Origin: Pseudomonas sp. PDM15
GTDB taxonomy: Bacteria > Pseudomonadota > Gammaproteobacteria > Pseudomonadales > Pseudomonadaceae
Assembly: GCF_014851565.1 (NCBI RefSeq)
Contig: NZ_JACVAA010000007.1
Coordinates: 124,001-188,000, forward strand
Reading direction: 5' to 3'
DNA: 64,000 nt
This document shows, one piece after another, positions 32,076-40,580 of this stretch. The notes below the pieces were generated by a model. It was not told the DNA's origin. It saw only the letters and a program-made list of their open reading frames with translations, and searched no databases. Position 1 is the first letter of the stretch. Each line of letters begins with the position of its first letter. Position numbers and translations under genes: made by a program.

Positions 32076-33866
32076 ATGAAAAATTCCAGGCTTCTCATAG
32101 TCGGCTTGTTGTTGGTGCTGCTGGGCAGCTTCACTGCTTCGCGCATCCAGTCGGGCAGTGGGGCGATCGATGTTGTCGATGTGGTGATTGCCGGCAAGAA
32201 CGGCGCGCGCTTGAGTGCGCTCATGTTTGTCCCCGAAGGCGTTAGTGCCAGCACGCCGGCCCCGGCGGTGGTCATTGCCCATGGTTATGTGAACCAGAAG
32301 GAGGTCATGAGCAATTTCAGTCTCGAGTTCGCGCGGCGCGGTTACGTGGTGCTGGCACCGGACCTGTCCGGGCATGGCGGGTCGCAGGTCATTCCCGATG
32401 ATGGCAGCCGGGGCGTGGGCGACATGCTGCGCTACGTGCACGCCTTGCCCTTCGTCCATCCCGATCATGTCGGTCTGGTTGGGCATTCCATGGGGGGCTG
32501 GTCTGTCGTCACCGCGGCGCTGGAAAACCGCGAGCTGGTGAGAACCGTGGTGGTGGTAGGGTCGTCTCAGGGCGGGCACGAGGCCGGCTTCATGCTCGGT
32601 GCGCCGAGCGTATCCAAGGATGCCGGTTTCAACTTCGGCGTCGAGTTCGGCAAGTACGACGAGTTCGTGGCGATCAACTACTTCGACCAGAAGAAGGCAG
32701 TCGACTTCGTTGACAGTCAATGGCTGAAAAGTCCGTTCAACACCGAAGAGAGAGTCGTGCTGGGCAAGGCATATGGTGATTTCGCCAGAGGCACGGGACG
32801 CATTGCCACGCAGTCAGCCGAGACGCATGCCGGCGTGCACCAATCCAGCAGCGCCATTGCCAATGTTCTGGGCATGTTCCAGCGGTCGTCGCCGGCGCCG
32901 CTGCAAAAGGACCCCTTGGATCAGGTCTGGCAGTTCAAGGAGGCCGCCAGTCTGGTTGCCTATGTCGGGTTGATCCTGTTCATGCTGGGCCTGTTGATCA
33001 AGCTGTTGGCGATGCAGCCGCTGAGCGCCGTCGCGCAACCGGTTCCCCCCAGGGCGCCGCAGTCACCGCTGGTGTATGCCGCCTGCGCTGTGCTGATTGT
33101 CGCTGCTGTGGCGCTTCTGCTAGTGCCTTTGCAGATGTGGGCGATGCACACGCTGGGTGTCAGCGATACCTTTCCGCTGCTGTTCGCCAATACCTCGATT
33201 GTCTATTTCGGTGCTATCCAGTTGGGCTTCCTTGGCCTGTTCTGTATCTGGCACCTGCTGATCGGCCGCAGGCGTGGCGAGACGCTGCTGACCTACGGGC
33301 TGTCCACCAACCCTGCAGTGATGGAGTTCGACTGGCGCTATCTGGCCAAAGCGCTGAGCGTGGCGCTGATCACGGTCGCCGGAGGTTATATGCTCCTGGC
33401 CTGGATCTATGGCTTCTGGCATGTCGACGTGCGCTGGTGGATGCTGCTGATCCGGCCGCTGGAGGCCCATCGTTTCAGCGTGGCGTTCGCCTATGTCATT
33501 CCGTTCGTGGCGATCTTCTTCATCAACAACCTGCTGGCCTTTGGCTGGTTGCGCCTGAAGGACTTCGGCAGTGATCTGCGCAACAACCTGATCTGGACGC
33601 TGGCGCTGTTCGTGGTCAACTCCCTGGGTGTGGCACTGGTCATCGCGGCGCAAATGGGCTCGCTGTACACCACGGGGCAGCCTTATATCGGCGAGGTGGG
33701 CTATGACACCCTGATGGTCATTCTGGGTAACGGCTTCCTCCCGCTGTTCGCCGTGACCAGCGTGTTCTCGACCTATTGCTACCGACGTACGGGCAACATC
33801 TATACCGGCGCACTGCTCTGCGGGCTGCTGACCACCTGGATGGTTGTCTGCTATCAGCCGTTCTGA
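32076..33866 (+). CDS. Alpha/beta hydrolase fused to a polytopic membrane domain
   Basis: A 596-residue two-part protein. After an N-terminal membrane anchor (about 6-22), residues 40-250 form an alpha/beta hydrolase with VVIAHGYVNQKE (oxyanion region), APDLSGHG and the nucleophile elbow GHSMGG (Ser138). Residues 290-590 contain about eight membrane helices (for example LVAYVGLILFMLGLLIKLL, VYAACAVLIVAAVALLLVPL, VALITVAGGYMLLAWIYG). The topology suggests an extracytoplasmic esterase or lipase tethered to a transporter-like domain. No better start than the ATG at 32076 was found; an ATG at 32052 is also in frame. A terminator follows. Confidence 0.82.
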   Translation: MKNSRLLIVGLLLVLLGSFTASRIQSGSGAIDVVDVVIAGKNGARLSALMFVPEGVSASTPAPAVVIAHGYVNQKEVMSNFSLEFARRGYVVLAPDLSGHGGSQVIPDDGSRGVGDMLRYVHALPFVHPDHVGLVGHSMGGWSVVTAALENRELVRTVVVVGSSQGGHEAGFMLGAPSVSKDAGFNFGVEFGKYDEFVAINYFDQKKAVDFVDSQWLKSPFNTEERVVLGKAYGDFARGTGRIATQSAETHAGVHQSSSAIANVLGMFQRSSPAPLQKDPLDQVWQFKEAASLVAYVGLILFMLGLLIKLLAMQPLSAVAQPVPPRAPQSPLVYAACAVLIVAAVALLLVPLQMWAMHTLGVSDTFPLLFANTSIVYFGAIQLGFLGLFCIWHLLIGRRRGETLLTYGLSTNPAVMEFDWRYLAKALSVALITVAGGYMLLAWIYGFWHVDVRWWMLLIRPLEAHRFSVAFAYVIPFVAIFFINNLLAFGWLRLKDFGSDLRNNLIWTLALFVVNSLGVALVIAAQMGSLYTTGQPYIGEVGYDTLMVILGNGFLPLFAVTSVFSTYCYRRTGNIYTGALLCGLLTTWMVVCYQPF

Positions 33867-33883
33867 CACGGCGCGCGTATAGC

Positions 33884-33918
33884 AAGGCCAGCCCTGTTAA
33901 GAGGGCTGGCCTTTCTGT
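33884..33918 (+). terminator. Intrinsic terminator after the hydrolase gene
   Basis: AAGGCCAGCCCT (33884-33895), loop GTTAAG, AGGGCTGGCCTT (33902-33913), then TCTGTTT. A 12-bp perfect stem between the convergent hydrolase and AraC genes. Confidence 0.88.
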
Positions 33919-33955
33919 TTGGCTGGCAGATGGAGCGTTCCGGGGCAGATGGCGC

Positions 33956-34762
33956 TCAGGCGCGCGCGGCGGCGGGCAAGACGATCCGCGTCTGGAGGCC
34001 CTTGCCGAACAGGCGGCCGGGTGGGACGCCCCACATGGAGCAGAAATAGTTGCTGTAATGGGGCTGGTCGGAGAACCCCGCGTTCAGCGCCGCGTCCGTG
34101 AGGTTTTCTCCCCGTCCGATGGCCAGCACGGACTCGTAGAGCCGGTGCCAGAGACGGTAGCGGCGGATGGGCACGCCCGTCTGCAGCTTGAACAACTGCA
34201 CCAGTCGCGGCACCGACAGCTCTGCCATTTCCGCCAGCGCCGCCACCGGCAGGTTCTCCTGGAAGGACTGCTTGATGGAAGCGACCACCTGGGTGATACG
34301 CCCATCGATGGTCGAGACGCCATCGCCGTTCGCGTAGCCATAGGCGAGCAGGCGGTCCAGCCGATAGTAGGCATCGTCGGAACTGGCCGGCTGTCTGTAC
34401 AAGGCGCTCAGTTCCTCCTTGAAATCCGCCTCGGCGCGCAGCTCGACCCCAATGCCCTCGGACTCGCCGCGCAAGCAGCCGCCGATATGCAGATAATCCT
34501 CGCCGAAGACATCGAGATGGCAGATCGCAACTACCTCACCGCGCGAATCTATCCTCACCGATTGCCCCGCCGGAATCACGAAGCTATGGCAGCGCGTGAC
34601 CTGCTTTCCGGCGCTGAAGACAATCGGTTTGCCCAGGCTGACCACCAGGGTGGCGGCGCCATAGGCCACGCGCACAGGATCGGACAACAGCCCAAGAAAG
34701 AGGGTGCGCTTGCTCCAGGGGTACATGAGCGTTTCCCTGGCGTGCTGGTGATAAACGTCCAT
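33956..34762 (-). CDS. AraC-family transcriptional regulator
   Basis: A 268-residue protein with an N-terminal sensor part (about 1-150; cupin-like strands such as CHSFVIPAGQSVRIDSRGE) and a C-terminal AraC DNA-binding domain with two helix-turn-helix units (LPVAALAEMAELSVPRLVQLFKLQTGVPIRRYRLWHRL, then NLTDAALNAGFSDQPHYSNYFCSMWGVPPGRL). The recognition pattern in the second unit is canonical. I use the ATG at 34762; a GTG lies three bases upstream. It is divergent from the TetR gene and convergent with the hydrolase operon, which it probably regulates; this is inference from position. Confidence 0.9.
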   Translation of the reverse strand: MDVYHQHARETLMYPWSKRTLFLGLLSDPVRVAYGAATLVVSLGKPIVFSAGKQVTRCHSFVIPAGQSVRIDSRGEVVAICHLDVFGEDYLHIGGCLRGESEGIGVELRAEADFKEELSALYRQPASSDDAYYRLDRLLAYGYANGDGVSTIDGRITQVVASIKQSFQENLPVAALAEMAELSVPRLVQLFKLQTGVPIRRYRLWHRLYESVLAIGRGENLTDAALNAGFSDQPHYSNYFCSMWGVPPGRLFGKGLQTRIVLPAAARA

Positions 34763-35016
34763 CACAGGTTGCCTCCCGAGGCGGGCGGTGAAGAGCGATC
34801 GGCCGCTCGCGATATGCGAGTCGCACGATAGCGGCGGCTGGCGGGCACGGCCAGCGTGCCATCCGCCACCAGCTTGCGTGGTGATCCGGCCGCCATCATC
34901 AAAAATTACAATCCCTGCTTTTTTTCACCCGCTAAGGTGGCAGCGCAACACCGGAACGCGTGCCGCAGAGCGCTCGCCGGGCCGAACAATAAGAAAGAAA
35001 ACTATCGGATACGCTC

Positions 35017-35655
35017 ATGTCCTTCAGCCGCCCCCAGCCTGAAATCCGGTCGCGCCGGACGCCCCGGCAGCATCGTTCAGTCATGACGGTCGATGCAATC
35101 CTGGAAGCAGCCGCCACCCTGTTTGCCCGCGATGGATTCGAGCGGGCCAGCACGACCCGGATCGCCGAGCTGGCGGGGGTCAGTGTGGGCTCGTTGTACG
35201 AGTATTTCTCCAACAAGGACTCGTTGCTGGCGTATCTCATCAAGCGTCACTGCGACCAGATGCTCGAGCATGTCGCGCAGCGGCTGCAGGCGATGCCGGA
35301 GCGCCAGGTGATGGCCGCGCTCGCGGTGTTCATCGATTCGATCCATGAGAGTTACGCGATCAACATTCCCCTGCAGCGGGTGCTGATCGAACACCTGGGC
35401 AGGATCAGCAAGCCGCATCATTTCGAACGCGTATCCGGCGCGCTGATCAGCTTGCTCGAAGAGCATCTGCACGGTTGCGCCGAAGAGCTGTCCGGGGCCA
35501 ATGTTCGTCGGGCGCTGTATGTTGTCGAGTGCATCGTCGAGTCCTTGATTCACCGTTCCATCCTGTTCGACGCGCATTTCTTTCATTGCGAACTCAAGGA
35601 GCAACTGCTGACCATGTCCGCCAACTGTCTCGGTCTCGCCACGGCGCGCAACTGA
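35017..35655 (+). CDS. TetR-family transcriptional regulator
   Basis: A 212-residue TetR regulator. The DNA-binding domain is at about 22-70: VDAILEAAATLFARDGFERASTTRIAELAGVSVGSLYEYFSNKDSLLAYL. The remainder is a helical ligand domain with several His and Cys residues. It is divergent from the AraC gene (254-bp shared region) and lies between the hydrolase operon and the acyl-CoA synthetase operon. The 16-bp palindrome upstream of the outer-membrane gene has the size expected of a TetR operator, so this protein is the leading candidate regulator; that is not proven. Confidence 0.9.
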   Translation: MSFSRPQPEIRSRRTPRQHRSVMTVDAILEAAATLFARDGFERASTTRIAELAGVSVGSLYEYFSNKDSLLAYLIKRHCDQMLEHVAQRLQAMPERQVMAALAVFIDSIHESYAINIPLQRVLIEHLGRISKPHHFERVSGALISLLEEHLHGCAEELSGANVRRALYVVECIVESLIHRSILFDAHFFHCELKEQLLTMSANCLGLATARN

Positions 35656-35717
35656 GCGGGGCGGCAGGCGTCGGGCCGCGCTGACGCGACCGGGCCAAAC
35701 GTTGCAGGCTCTTTGCT

Positions 35718-37352
35718 TCAGACCTTCAGTCTGCCGACCTGGCCGCGTAACCGGTTGGCGAGCTCCAGCAGCTCGGTGCAGGCCTGGCGGGTTTGCTGGG
35801 CCGCATCGACACCGAGGTTGGTCGTGTCGTGGATTCGAGTGATGCTGCGATTTATCTCCTCCGCCGTGGCCGCCTGTTCTTCCGTCGCGCTGGCGATCTG
35901 CAGGGTCATCTGGCTAACGGTTGTCACCGAGTAAATGATCTGCTCCAGCGCCTGCCCGGCGCGTGTCGAGTCCTCCACCGGGCGCTTCGCGGCGTCGACG
36001 TTGGCAGATATCTGCTCGGTCGCACGGCGTGCGCCCTGCTGCACCCGCTCGATGATTTCCTTGATCTCCAGGGTCGATGCCTGGGTCCGCATGGCCAGGG
36101 TGCGCACTTCGTCGGCCACCACGGCGAAGCCCCGACCATGTTCGCCGGCTCTAGCCGCCTCGATAGCTGCGTTGAGTGCGAGTAGGTTGGTCTGCTCGGC
36201 GATAGAAGTGATGACGTCCAGTACCCTCTCGACCCTGGCGGAGTCCCCCGCCAGCTGCTCGACGACGACGGCGCTGTCGGCCAGCGCGTGGGAAAGCGTC
36301 TGAATCGAGCTGATCGTCGCCTGTACCACTTCGCGTCCATCGGCGGCTTGCCGCTCGGCATGCTGGGTGGCCGTGGCGGCGGTCGAGGTGTTGTGGGCCA
36401 CTTCCTGTACCGTGGCCACCATCTCGCTCATGGCCGTCGCCAGGCTGTCCGTCTCGCTGTGCTGGCTGTGCATTCCCTGCTGGGCGTGAAGCGTGATCGT
36501 TTCCAGCGTGCCGCTGGTTGCCGATATGAGATTGCTGGCGTCGGCCATGCTGCAGGTTATCTGGTGAGCAGCCTGCATCAGATGGTTGAAGTTTTTGGAC
36601 ATCCCGCTCAGCTCGTCATCGCCTTCGACCGGCAGGCGCAGGCTGAGGTCGGTCGTGCCTCGGGTGGCGCCGGCCAATGCCCTGGCGGTATCGGCCAACG
36701 GCCGGATGATGCTGCCAGCGAAGAGCCAGGCAAGCACACCGATGGCTGCGAGGGCCAGGCCGGCGGCAATGGCCGGACCGATGAGGGCCCGATTGACGAC
36801 GTCGCGGACGTCCTGAGGGTGAATCCCGCTGACCAGCACCCAACCCCAGGGGGCGAACAGTTTTGCTTCCGAGATCTTGCTTTCGGGCGTATCGGACCCC
36901 GGGCGCGGAAACGCATATTCGACCACAGTGCCGCCGTGGCGCTGGGCGCCGCCGACAATATCGCGGACGAACAGTCGGCCCTGGGCGTCCTTGAAGTCGA
37001 AGATGTTCTTGGCATTCAGCTCGGGGGCGGTGGGGTGCATCACCATGATGTAGTCGAGGCCGGTGATCCATAAATAATTGTCGCCCAGGTAGCGTATGGT
37101 GCCTATCACCTCGGCGGCCTGCCGCTTTGCCTCGGCGAGACCAATCTGCCCGGCCTGAACCTGCCGGTCATGGTGATCCAGAATATTGGCGGCGGTTGTA
37201 AGCGCCGCCCCCACGCCGCCCATCTTCTCGTCGAACAGGTTCTGGTGCAGCACGCGGCTGAACCACAGGCTCAAGACCACCATCAATATGGCCATGCTGC
37301 TGACCAGCATGACCACTCGGGTACTGATGCGAAAGCTTCTGAGGGTTGGCAA
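35718..37352 (-). CDS. Methyl-accepting chemotaxis protein with Cache-type sensor
   Basis: A 544-residue chemoreceptor. Transmembrane helix 1 is at about 14-32 (VVMLVSSMAILMVVLSLWF). A periplasmic single-Cache domain spans about 35-195, with YLGDNYLWITGLDYIMVMHPTAPELNAKNIFDFKD, typical of the small-acid sCache type. Helix 2 is near 200-220, then a HAMP domain and the MCP signalling domain with the hairpin tip SIAEQTNLLALNAAIEAARAGEHGRGFAVVADEVR. I propose the TTG at 37352 (MPTLRSFRISTRV), which has AGGGG seven bases upstream and keeps a basic N-terminus; an ATG at 37310 is the alternative. It follows the SDR gene on the same strand and may sense a related substrate. Confidence 0.9.
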   Translation of the reverse strand: MPTLRSFRISTRVVMLVSSMAILMVVLSLWFSRVLHQNLFDEKMGGVGAALTTAANILDHHDRQVQAGQIGLAEAKRQAAEVIGTIRYLGDNYLWITGLDYIMVMHPTAPELNAKNIFDFKDAQGRLFVRDIVGGAQRHGGTVVEYAFPRPGSDTPESKISEAKLFAPWGWVLVSGIHPQDVRDVVNRALIGPAIAAGLALAAIGVLAWLFAGSIIRPLADTARALAGATRGTTDLSLRLPVEGDDELSGMSKNFNHLMQAAHQITCSMADASNLISATSGTLETITLHAQQGMHSQHSETDSLATAMSEMVATVQEVAHNTSTAATATQHAERQAADGREVVQATISSIQTLSHALADSAVVVEQLAGDSARVERVLDVITSIAEQTNLLALNAAIEAARAGEHGRGFAVVADEVRTLAMRTQASTLEIKEIIERVQQGARRATEQISANVDAAKRPVEDSTRAGQALEQIIYSVTTVSQMTLQIASATEEQAATAEEINRSITRIHDTTNLGVDAAQQTRQACTELLELANRLRGQVGRLKV

Positions 37353-37495
37353 GGTAGGCCCCTGGTTGTTGAGTTTTTGACAGGGCTGGACGCGGCGTCC
37401 TGCGAGGTGGGGGCCGGCCGTTCGCCGAGTGCCACCGCGGGGCGCTGTTCGAATGGCGAGGTGGTGGCGGCCGCCAGCTGCATCGGGGGGACGGG

Positions 37496-38305
37496 TTACA
37501 GGGTGTTTTTCAGCACCGAGCCCATGGTGAACGACCCCAGATTGCTCTGTCCGCCATCGATGACGACCACCGTTCCATTGATGTAGCTGGCGGCCCCGCT
37601 GGCCAGGAACAGCGCGAGATTGGCGACCTCCTCGCGCCGCCCGGCCCGCCCGGAAGGTATGCCCTGCAGCAGCTGGGCCCAACTTTGCTCACCCTCCGGT
37701 GTCAGCCGACTCATGCCCTCGGTCTGATCGACCGGGCCGGGAGCAATGGCATTGCAGCGTATGCCCTCTGCGGCCCATTCCACGCTCAGTGACCTGACCA
37801 GCATCTCGACACCGGCCTTGGCGGCGCAGACATGCGCCTGGCCAAACATGGGCAGGCTGGACTGGACGGCGGAAATGGCCAGGAGGTTGGCTGGGCGGCG
37901 AAGGAAATCGTATGCCGTGCGGAAGGTGTTGAAGGTGCCCATCAGGTCGATATCCACCACGGTGCGGAACCCGTTGGCGGACAGTTTATTGGCCTTGGCG
38001 ACGAAGTTGCCGGCGGCGCCCGCCACACAGATGGTGATCGGCCCGAAGCGCTGGCAGGCTTCAACCATGGCCTGGGTGAGCGCTTGTATGTCGCGCACAT
38101 CCGCGGAGAAGCCCGCCGCCGTCCCGCCGGCAGCATTGATTTCGGCTGCGGCAGCCTGGGCTTTGTCCAGGTTGCGGCCGACGATCGAGACGCTGGCCCC
38201 TTGGGCGGCGAACAGCTGGGCGATGCTCAGGTTTATCCCGCTGCCCGCGCCGGTGAGAAACGCGTGCTGACCTTGCAGTACTTCACGACCGAATATCTGT
38301 GTCAT
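37496..38305 (-). CDS. 2,4-dienoyl-CoA reductase-type SDR
   Basis: A 269-residue short-chain dehydrogenase. The cofactor motif is TGAGSGINLSIAQLF (about 17-31), followed by VAGAAGNF. The C-terminal half, with IPSGRAGRREEVANLALFLASGAASYINGTVVVIDGGQ and NAIAPGPVDQTEG, resembles mammalian dienoyl-CoA reductases (DECR). The active-site Tyr of the usual YxxxK is missing: the segment reads HVCAAKAGVEML, as in DECR where HxxSAKA-type sequences occur. This points to NADPH-dependent reduction of unsaturated acyl-CoA during beta-oxidation. Its start overlaps the stop of the acyl-CoA synthetase by four bases, so the two act together. Confidence 0.85.
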   Translation of the reverse strand: MTQIFGREVLQGQHAFLTGAGSGINLSIAQLFAAQGASVSIVGRNLDKAQAAAAEINAAGGTAAGFSADVRDIQALTQAMVEACQRFGPITICVAGAAGNFVAKANKLSANGFRTVVDIDLMGTFNTFRTAYDFLRRPANLLAISAVQSSLPMFGQAHVCAAKAGVEMLVRSLSVEWAAEGIRCNAIAPGPVDQTEGMSRLTPEGEQSWAQLLQGIPSGRAGRREEVANLALFLASGAASYINGTVVVIDGGQSNLGSFTMGSVLKNTL

Positions 38306-39948
38306 GGCTGTTCCAGTTCATTCGCCGCTGCGGTTGGAAGGATGTAGTGCGCGAACTGTTTGCGTAGCTCGGTCTTGAGCAGCTTTCCCGTGGCGCCATG
38401 GGGCAGGCGCTCGACCAGTTCGATGGCATCGGGCACCCACCATTTTGCCAGGCGCTCGCTGAGGAACGCCTTGAGTGCCTGGGCGTCGAGATTCGAGCCA
38501 TCGCGGGTGACACAGACCAGCAGCGGCCTTTCGACCCATTTCGGATGCGGGATGCCGATGACACCGGCCTCCAGAACATCCGGGTGCGCCGTAGCGGCAT
38601 CCTCGAGTGTCACCGAGCTGATCCATTCCCCACCGGACTTTATGAGGTCCTTGCTGCGGTCGACGATCTGCATGAAGCCGTGGGGGTCGATCGTTGCAAT
38701 ATCGCCGGTGTCGAACCATCCGTCCGGGCGTGCGCCGGCGATACCGCCCGCATAGGTGTCGACGACCCAGGGGCCGCGTACCAGCAGATGGCCAGCGCTC
38801 TTGCCATCCCAGGGCTGCTCTTCGCCGGCTTCGTCCTCAAGCCGGAACAGGATGCCTGGAATAGCTCGGCCCTGTTTCTTCTTGAAGGCCAGGGTCTCGA
38901 CGGGTTGCTGTCGAGAGGCTGGGGTCGGCTGGTTGACGGCCCCGGTCGGGCTGATCTCGGTCATGCCCCAGGCGTGCAGTACCTCCACGCCGTGAAGCTC
39001 CTCTAGGGTGTGCAGCATGCTTTCCGAGGCGGCTGAGCCGCCGATCAGCGCGCGCTCGAGAGAGGAAAAGCCGTGCCCCGACTTTTTCACGTGCTCGAGT
39101 ATGCCCAGCCAGACTGTTGGCACGCCCGCCGCCAGGGTGACTTGCTGCTGTTCGCAGAGGGTGTAGAGGCTTTGGCCGTCCAGGTATTCGCCGGGAAACA
39201 CGATACGGGCGCCCACCAGCGGCAGGCTGTAGGGCAGGCCCCAGGCGTTGACATGGAACATTGGCACGATCGGCATGACGGTTTCCCGCGCGGACAGCCT
39301 GAAGGAGTCGGGCAGGGCGCTGGCATAGGCGTGCAGCACCGTCGAGCGGTGGGAGTAGGTCACCCCTTTGGGTTTGCCGGTGGTGCCGGAGGTGTAGCAC
39401 AGGCCGCACGGGCTGTTTTCATCCAGCGTCGGCCAGTCGAGGGTGCCGTCGGATTCGGCGGCCAGCAGGCGTTCGTAAGCCTGCAGGTCCACCCGGGCGG
39501 GCGGCCAGTCGGTCGCCGAGTCGTCAAGCACGATGAAGTGCTCGACGCTTTGCAGTTCGGACAGCAGTTCCATGACCAGTGGCAGGAAGGCGCGGTCGAA
39601 GCACAGCACTCGGTCCTGGGAGTGGTTGGCGATCCAGGAGACATCCGCTGCGTGCAGACGTGGATTGATCGTATGGCAGACCAGTCCCATGCCAGCGGTG
39701 GCGTAGTACAGCTCAAAGTGCCGGTAGTTGTTCCAGGCCAGGGTCGCGATGCGATCGCCCTGTTGCAGATTCAGACGGGCCAGGGCCCTGCCCAGCTGGC
39801 ATATGCGCCGGTAAGCGCTGGCATAGGTGTAGCAGTGCAGCTGGTTGCTGGGCTCTCGGCTGACGATCTCGGCCTGGGGGTGATTGGATGCGGCGTGCCT
39901 GATGATGCTGATCACGTTCAGAGGCACTTCCATCATGCTGCCTAGCAT
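38302..39948 (-). CDS. AlkK-like medium-chain acyl-CoA synthetase
   Basis: A 548-residue AMP-forming ligase. It follows AlkK along its length: AWNNYRHFELYYATAGMGLVCHTINPRL, the P-loop YTSGTTGKPKG (about 185-195), VVPMFHVNAWGLPY (AlkK has VPMFHVNAWG), LHAWGMTEISP, DGWFDTGDIATIDPHGFMQIVDRSKDLIKSGGEWIS (A8 region), and the catalytic Lys in GATGKLLKTELR near 528. It activates fatty acids to acyl-CoA in the cytoplasm. It is the first gene of an operon with the DECR-type SDR. The shared motif GACCCGAATAGCGG lies about 60 bp upstream. Confidence 0.9.
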   Translation of the reverse strand: MLGSMMEVPLNVISIIRHAASNHPQAEIVSREPSNQLHCYTYASAYRRICQLGRALARLNLQQGDRIATLAWNNYRHFELYYATAGMGLVCHTINPRLHAADVSWIANHSQDRVLCFDRAFLPLVMELLSELQSVEHFIVLDDSATDWPPARVDLQAYERLLAAESDGTLDWPTLDENSPCGLCYTSGTTGKPKGVTYSHRSTVLHAYASALPDSFRLSARETVMPIVPMFHVNAWGLPYSLPLVGARIVFPGEYLDGQSLYTLCEQQQVTLAAGVPTVWLGILEHVKKSGHGFSSLERALIGGSAASESMLHTLEELHGVEVLHAWGMTEISPTGAVNQPTPASRQQPVETLAFKKKQGRAIPGILFRLEDEAGEEQPWDGKSAGHLLVRGPWVVDTYAGGIAGARPDGWFDTGDIATIDPHGFMQIVDRSKDLIKSGGEWISSVTLEDAATAHPDVLEAGVIGIPHPKWVERPLLVCVTRDGSNLDAQALKAFLSERLAKWWVPDAIELVERLPHGATGKLLKTELRKQFAHYILPTAAANELEQP

Positions 39949-40368
39949 CGTCTTTTCTCACCCGCGGGCTGATTGGGAAGTGAAATTCTAAGAAGCGCTG
40001 CTGGGCCCCGCTATTCGGGTCATGACAGCGGCGGCGAGGCCGTCCGGCCAGGGGTTCTGGCGGGGGGGTATGCCCGCTAATTCAGGTTTCGCGCGGGCAG
40101 AGGTTCTGCATTTCCGGAGGGGCTCCTTGCCCGGGCGGGTAGCAGGTTGATACCGAGTCCTCGGGAGGGGCTGGCTTTGGCTCATGGCGGAGTATCTCGG
40201 CGGAGGGGCTGCGGTTGCTATTCGGTTCCGCAAGGGGCGCGTCCCGGGTCTTGCCTGTCGCATCTTGTGATCAGGGCGATTTGTGCAGCATTTCGGACGT
40301 TTTGTTAAGGATCGAAAACAGTCAATCAGGCAGGCGACAACCGGGTGCAAAAGCGCGGCAATTTTCGG
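39949..40368. other. Intergenic region between the acyl-CoA synthetase and speC
   Basis: About 420 bp with no convincing gene. It contains two copies of GCTATTCGG, at 40010 and 40217, related to the palindrome at 30982. The AT-richer part after about 40250 leads into the speC promoter. A minus-strand open frame across this region has no family features and is not reported as a gene. Confidence 0.5.
40008..40021 (-). promoter_or_regulatory. Shared 14-nt motif upstream of the acyl-CoA synthetase
   Basis: Read on the minus strand: GACCCGAATAGCGG, identical to plus-strand 30988-31001 upstream of the outer-membrane/hydrolase operon and in the same orientation relative to transcription. A partial third copy (GCTATTCGG) is at 40217-40225. 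Confidence 0.45.
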
Positions 40369-40397
40369 TTGATCTGTGGGGCTCATGGTCCTAAAGT
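40369..40397 (+). promoter_or_regulatory. Candidate sigma-70 promoter of speC
   Basis: TTGATC (40369-40374), a 17-bp spacer and TAAAGT (40392-40397) form a reasonable sigma-70 promoter. Transcription would begin near 40404, giving a leader of about 300 nt before speC. Confidence 0.5.
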
Positions 40398-40413
40398 TCG
40401 CGCCCGAACGCTC

Positions 40414-40509
40414 ATGCTGGAAACGATCCATCCGGCTCAAGTACTGACGACGAGAGACTCGGAGGCACTTGCAGAACCACCCTGGCGTTGTTGCTCCGCC
40501 TTGCCGTAG
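40414..40509 (+). CDS. Possible 31-residue upstream ORF in the speC leader
   Basis: ATG at 40414 opens 31 codons (MLETIHPAQVLTTRD at the start, PPWRCCSALP at the end) and stops at TAG 40507-40509. No Shine-Dalgarno sequence is visible and it would begin about 10 nt from the predicted transcript start. It is noted because its codons 16-21 cover the left arm of the 17-bp hairpin and its stop codon lies inside the pseudoknot strand. Translation would therefore alter the RNA structure. Its reality is unproven. Confidence 0.3.
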   Translation: MLETIHPAQVLTTRDSEALAEPPWRCCSALP

Positions 40510-40580
40510 TCGGTCTACTGTCTGCGGCGAAGCGCCTAGCCATGATGATTCTGCAAGTGCCTCCGGGGCCACTACGGCAA
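40460..40580 (+). promoter_or_regulatory. Structured mRNA leader of speC (candidate cis-regulatory RNA)
   Basis: A perfect 17-bp inverted repeat, CGGAGGCACTTGCAGAA (40460-40476) with TTCTGCAAGTGCCTCCG (40549-40565), encloses a 72-nt loop. A loop segment, TTGCCGTAGT (40501-40510), is perfectly complementary to ACTACGGCAA (40571-40580) just outside the stem, giving pseudoknot topology. A small GGCG-AAG-CGCC hairpin lies at 40526-40536. Downstream, GGCTC/GAGCC forms a hairpin (40641-40658), and ACTCC (40659-40663) can pair with GGAGT (40691-40695), the speC ribosome-binding site. Probably a regulatory leader; no family recognised. Confidence 0.6.
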
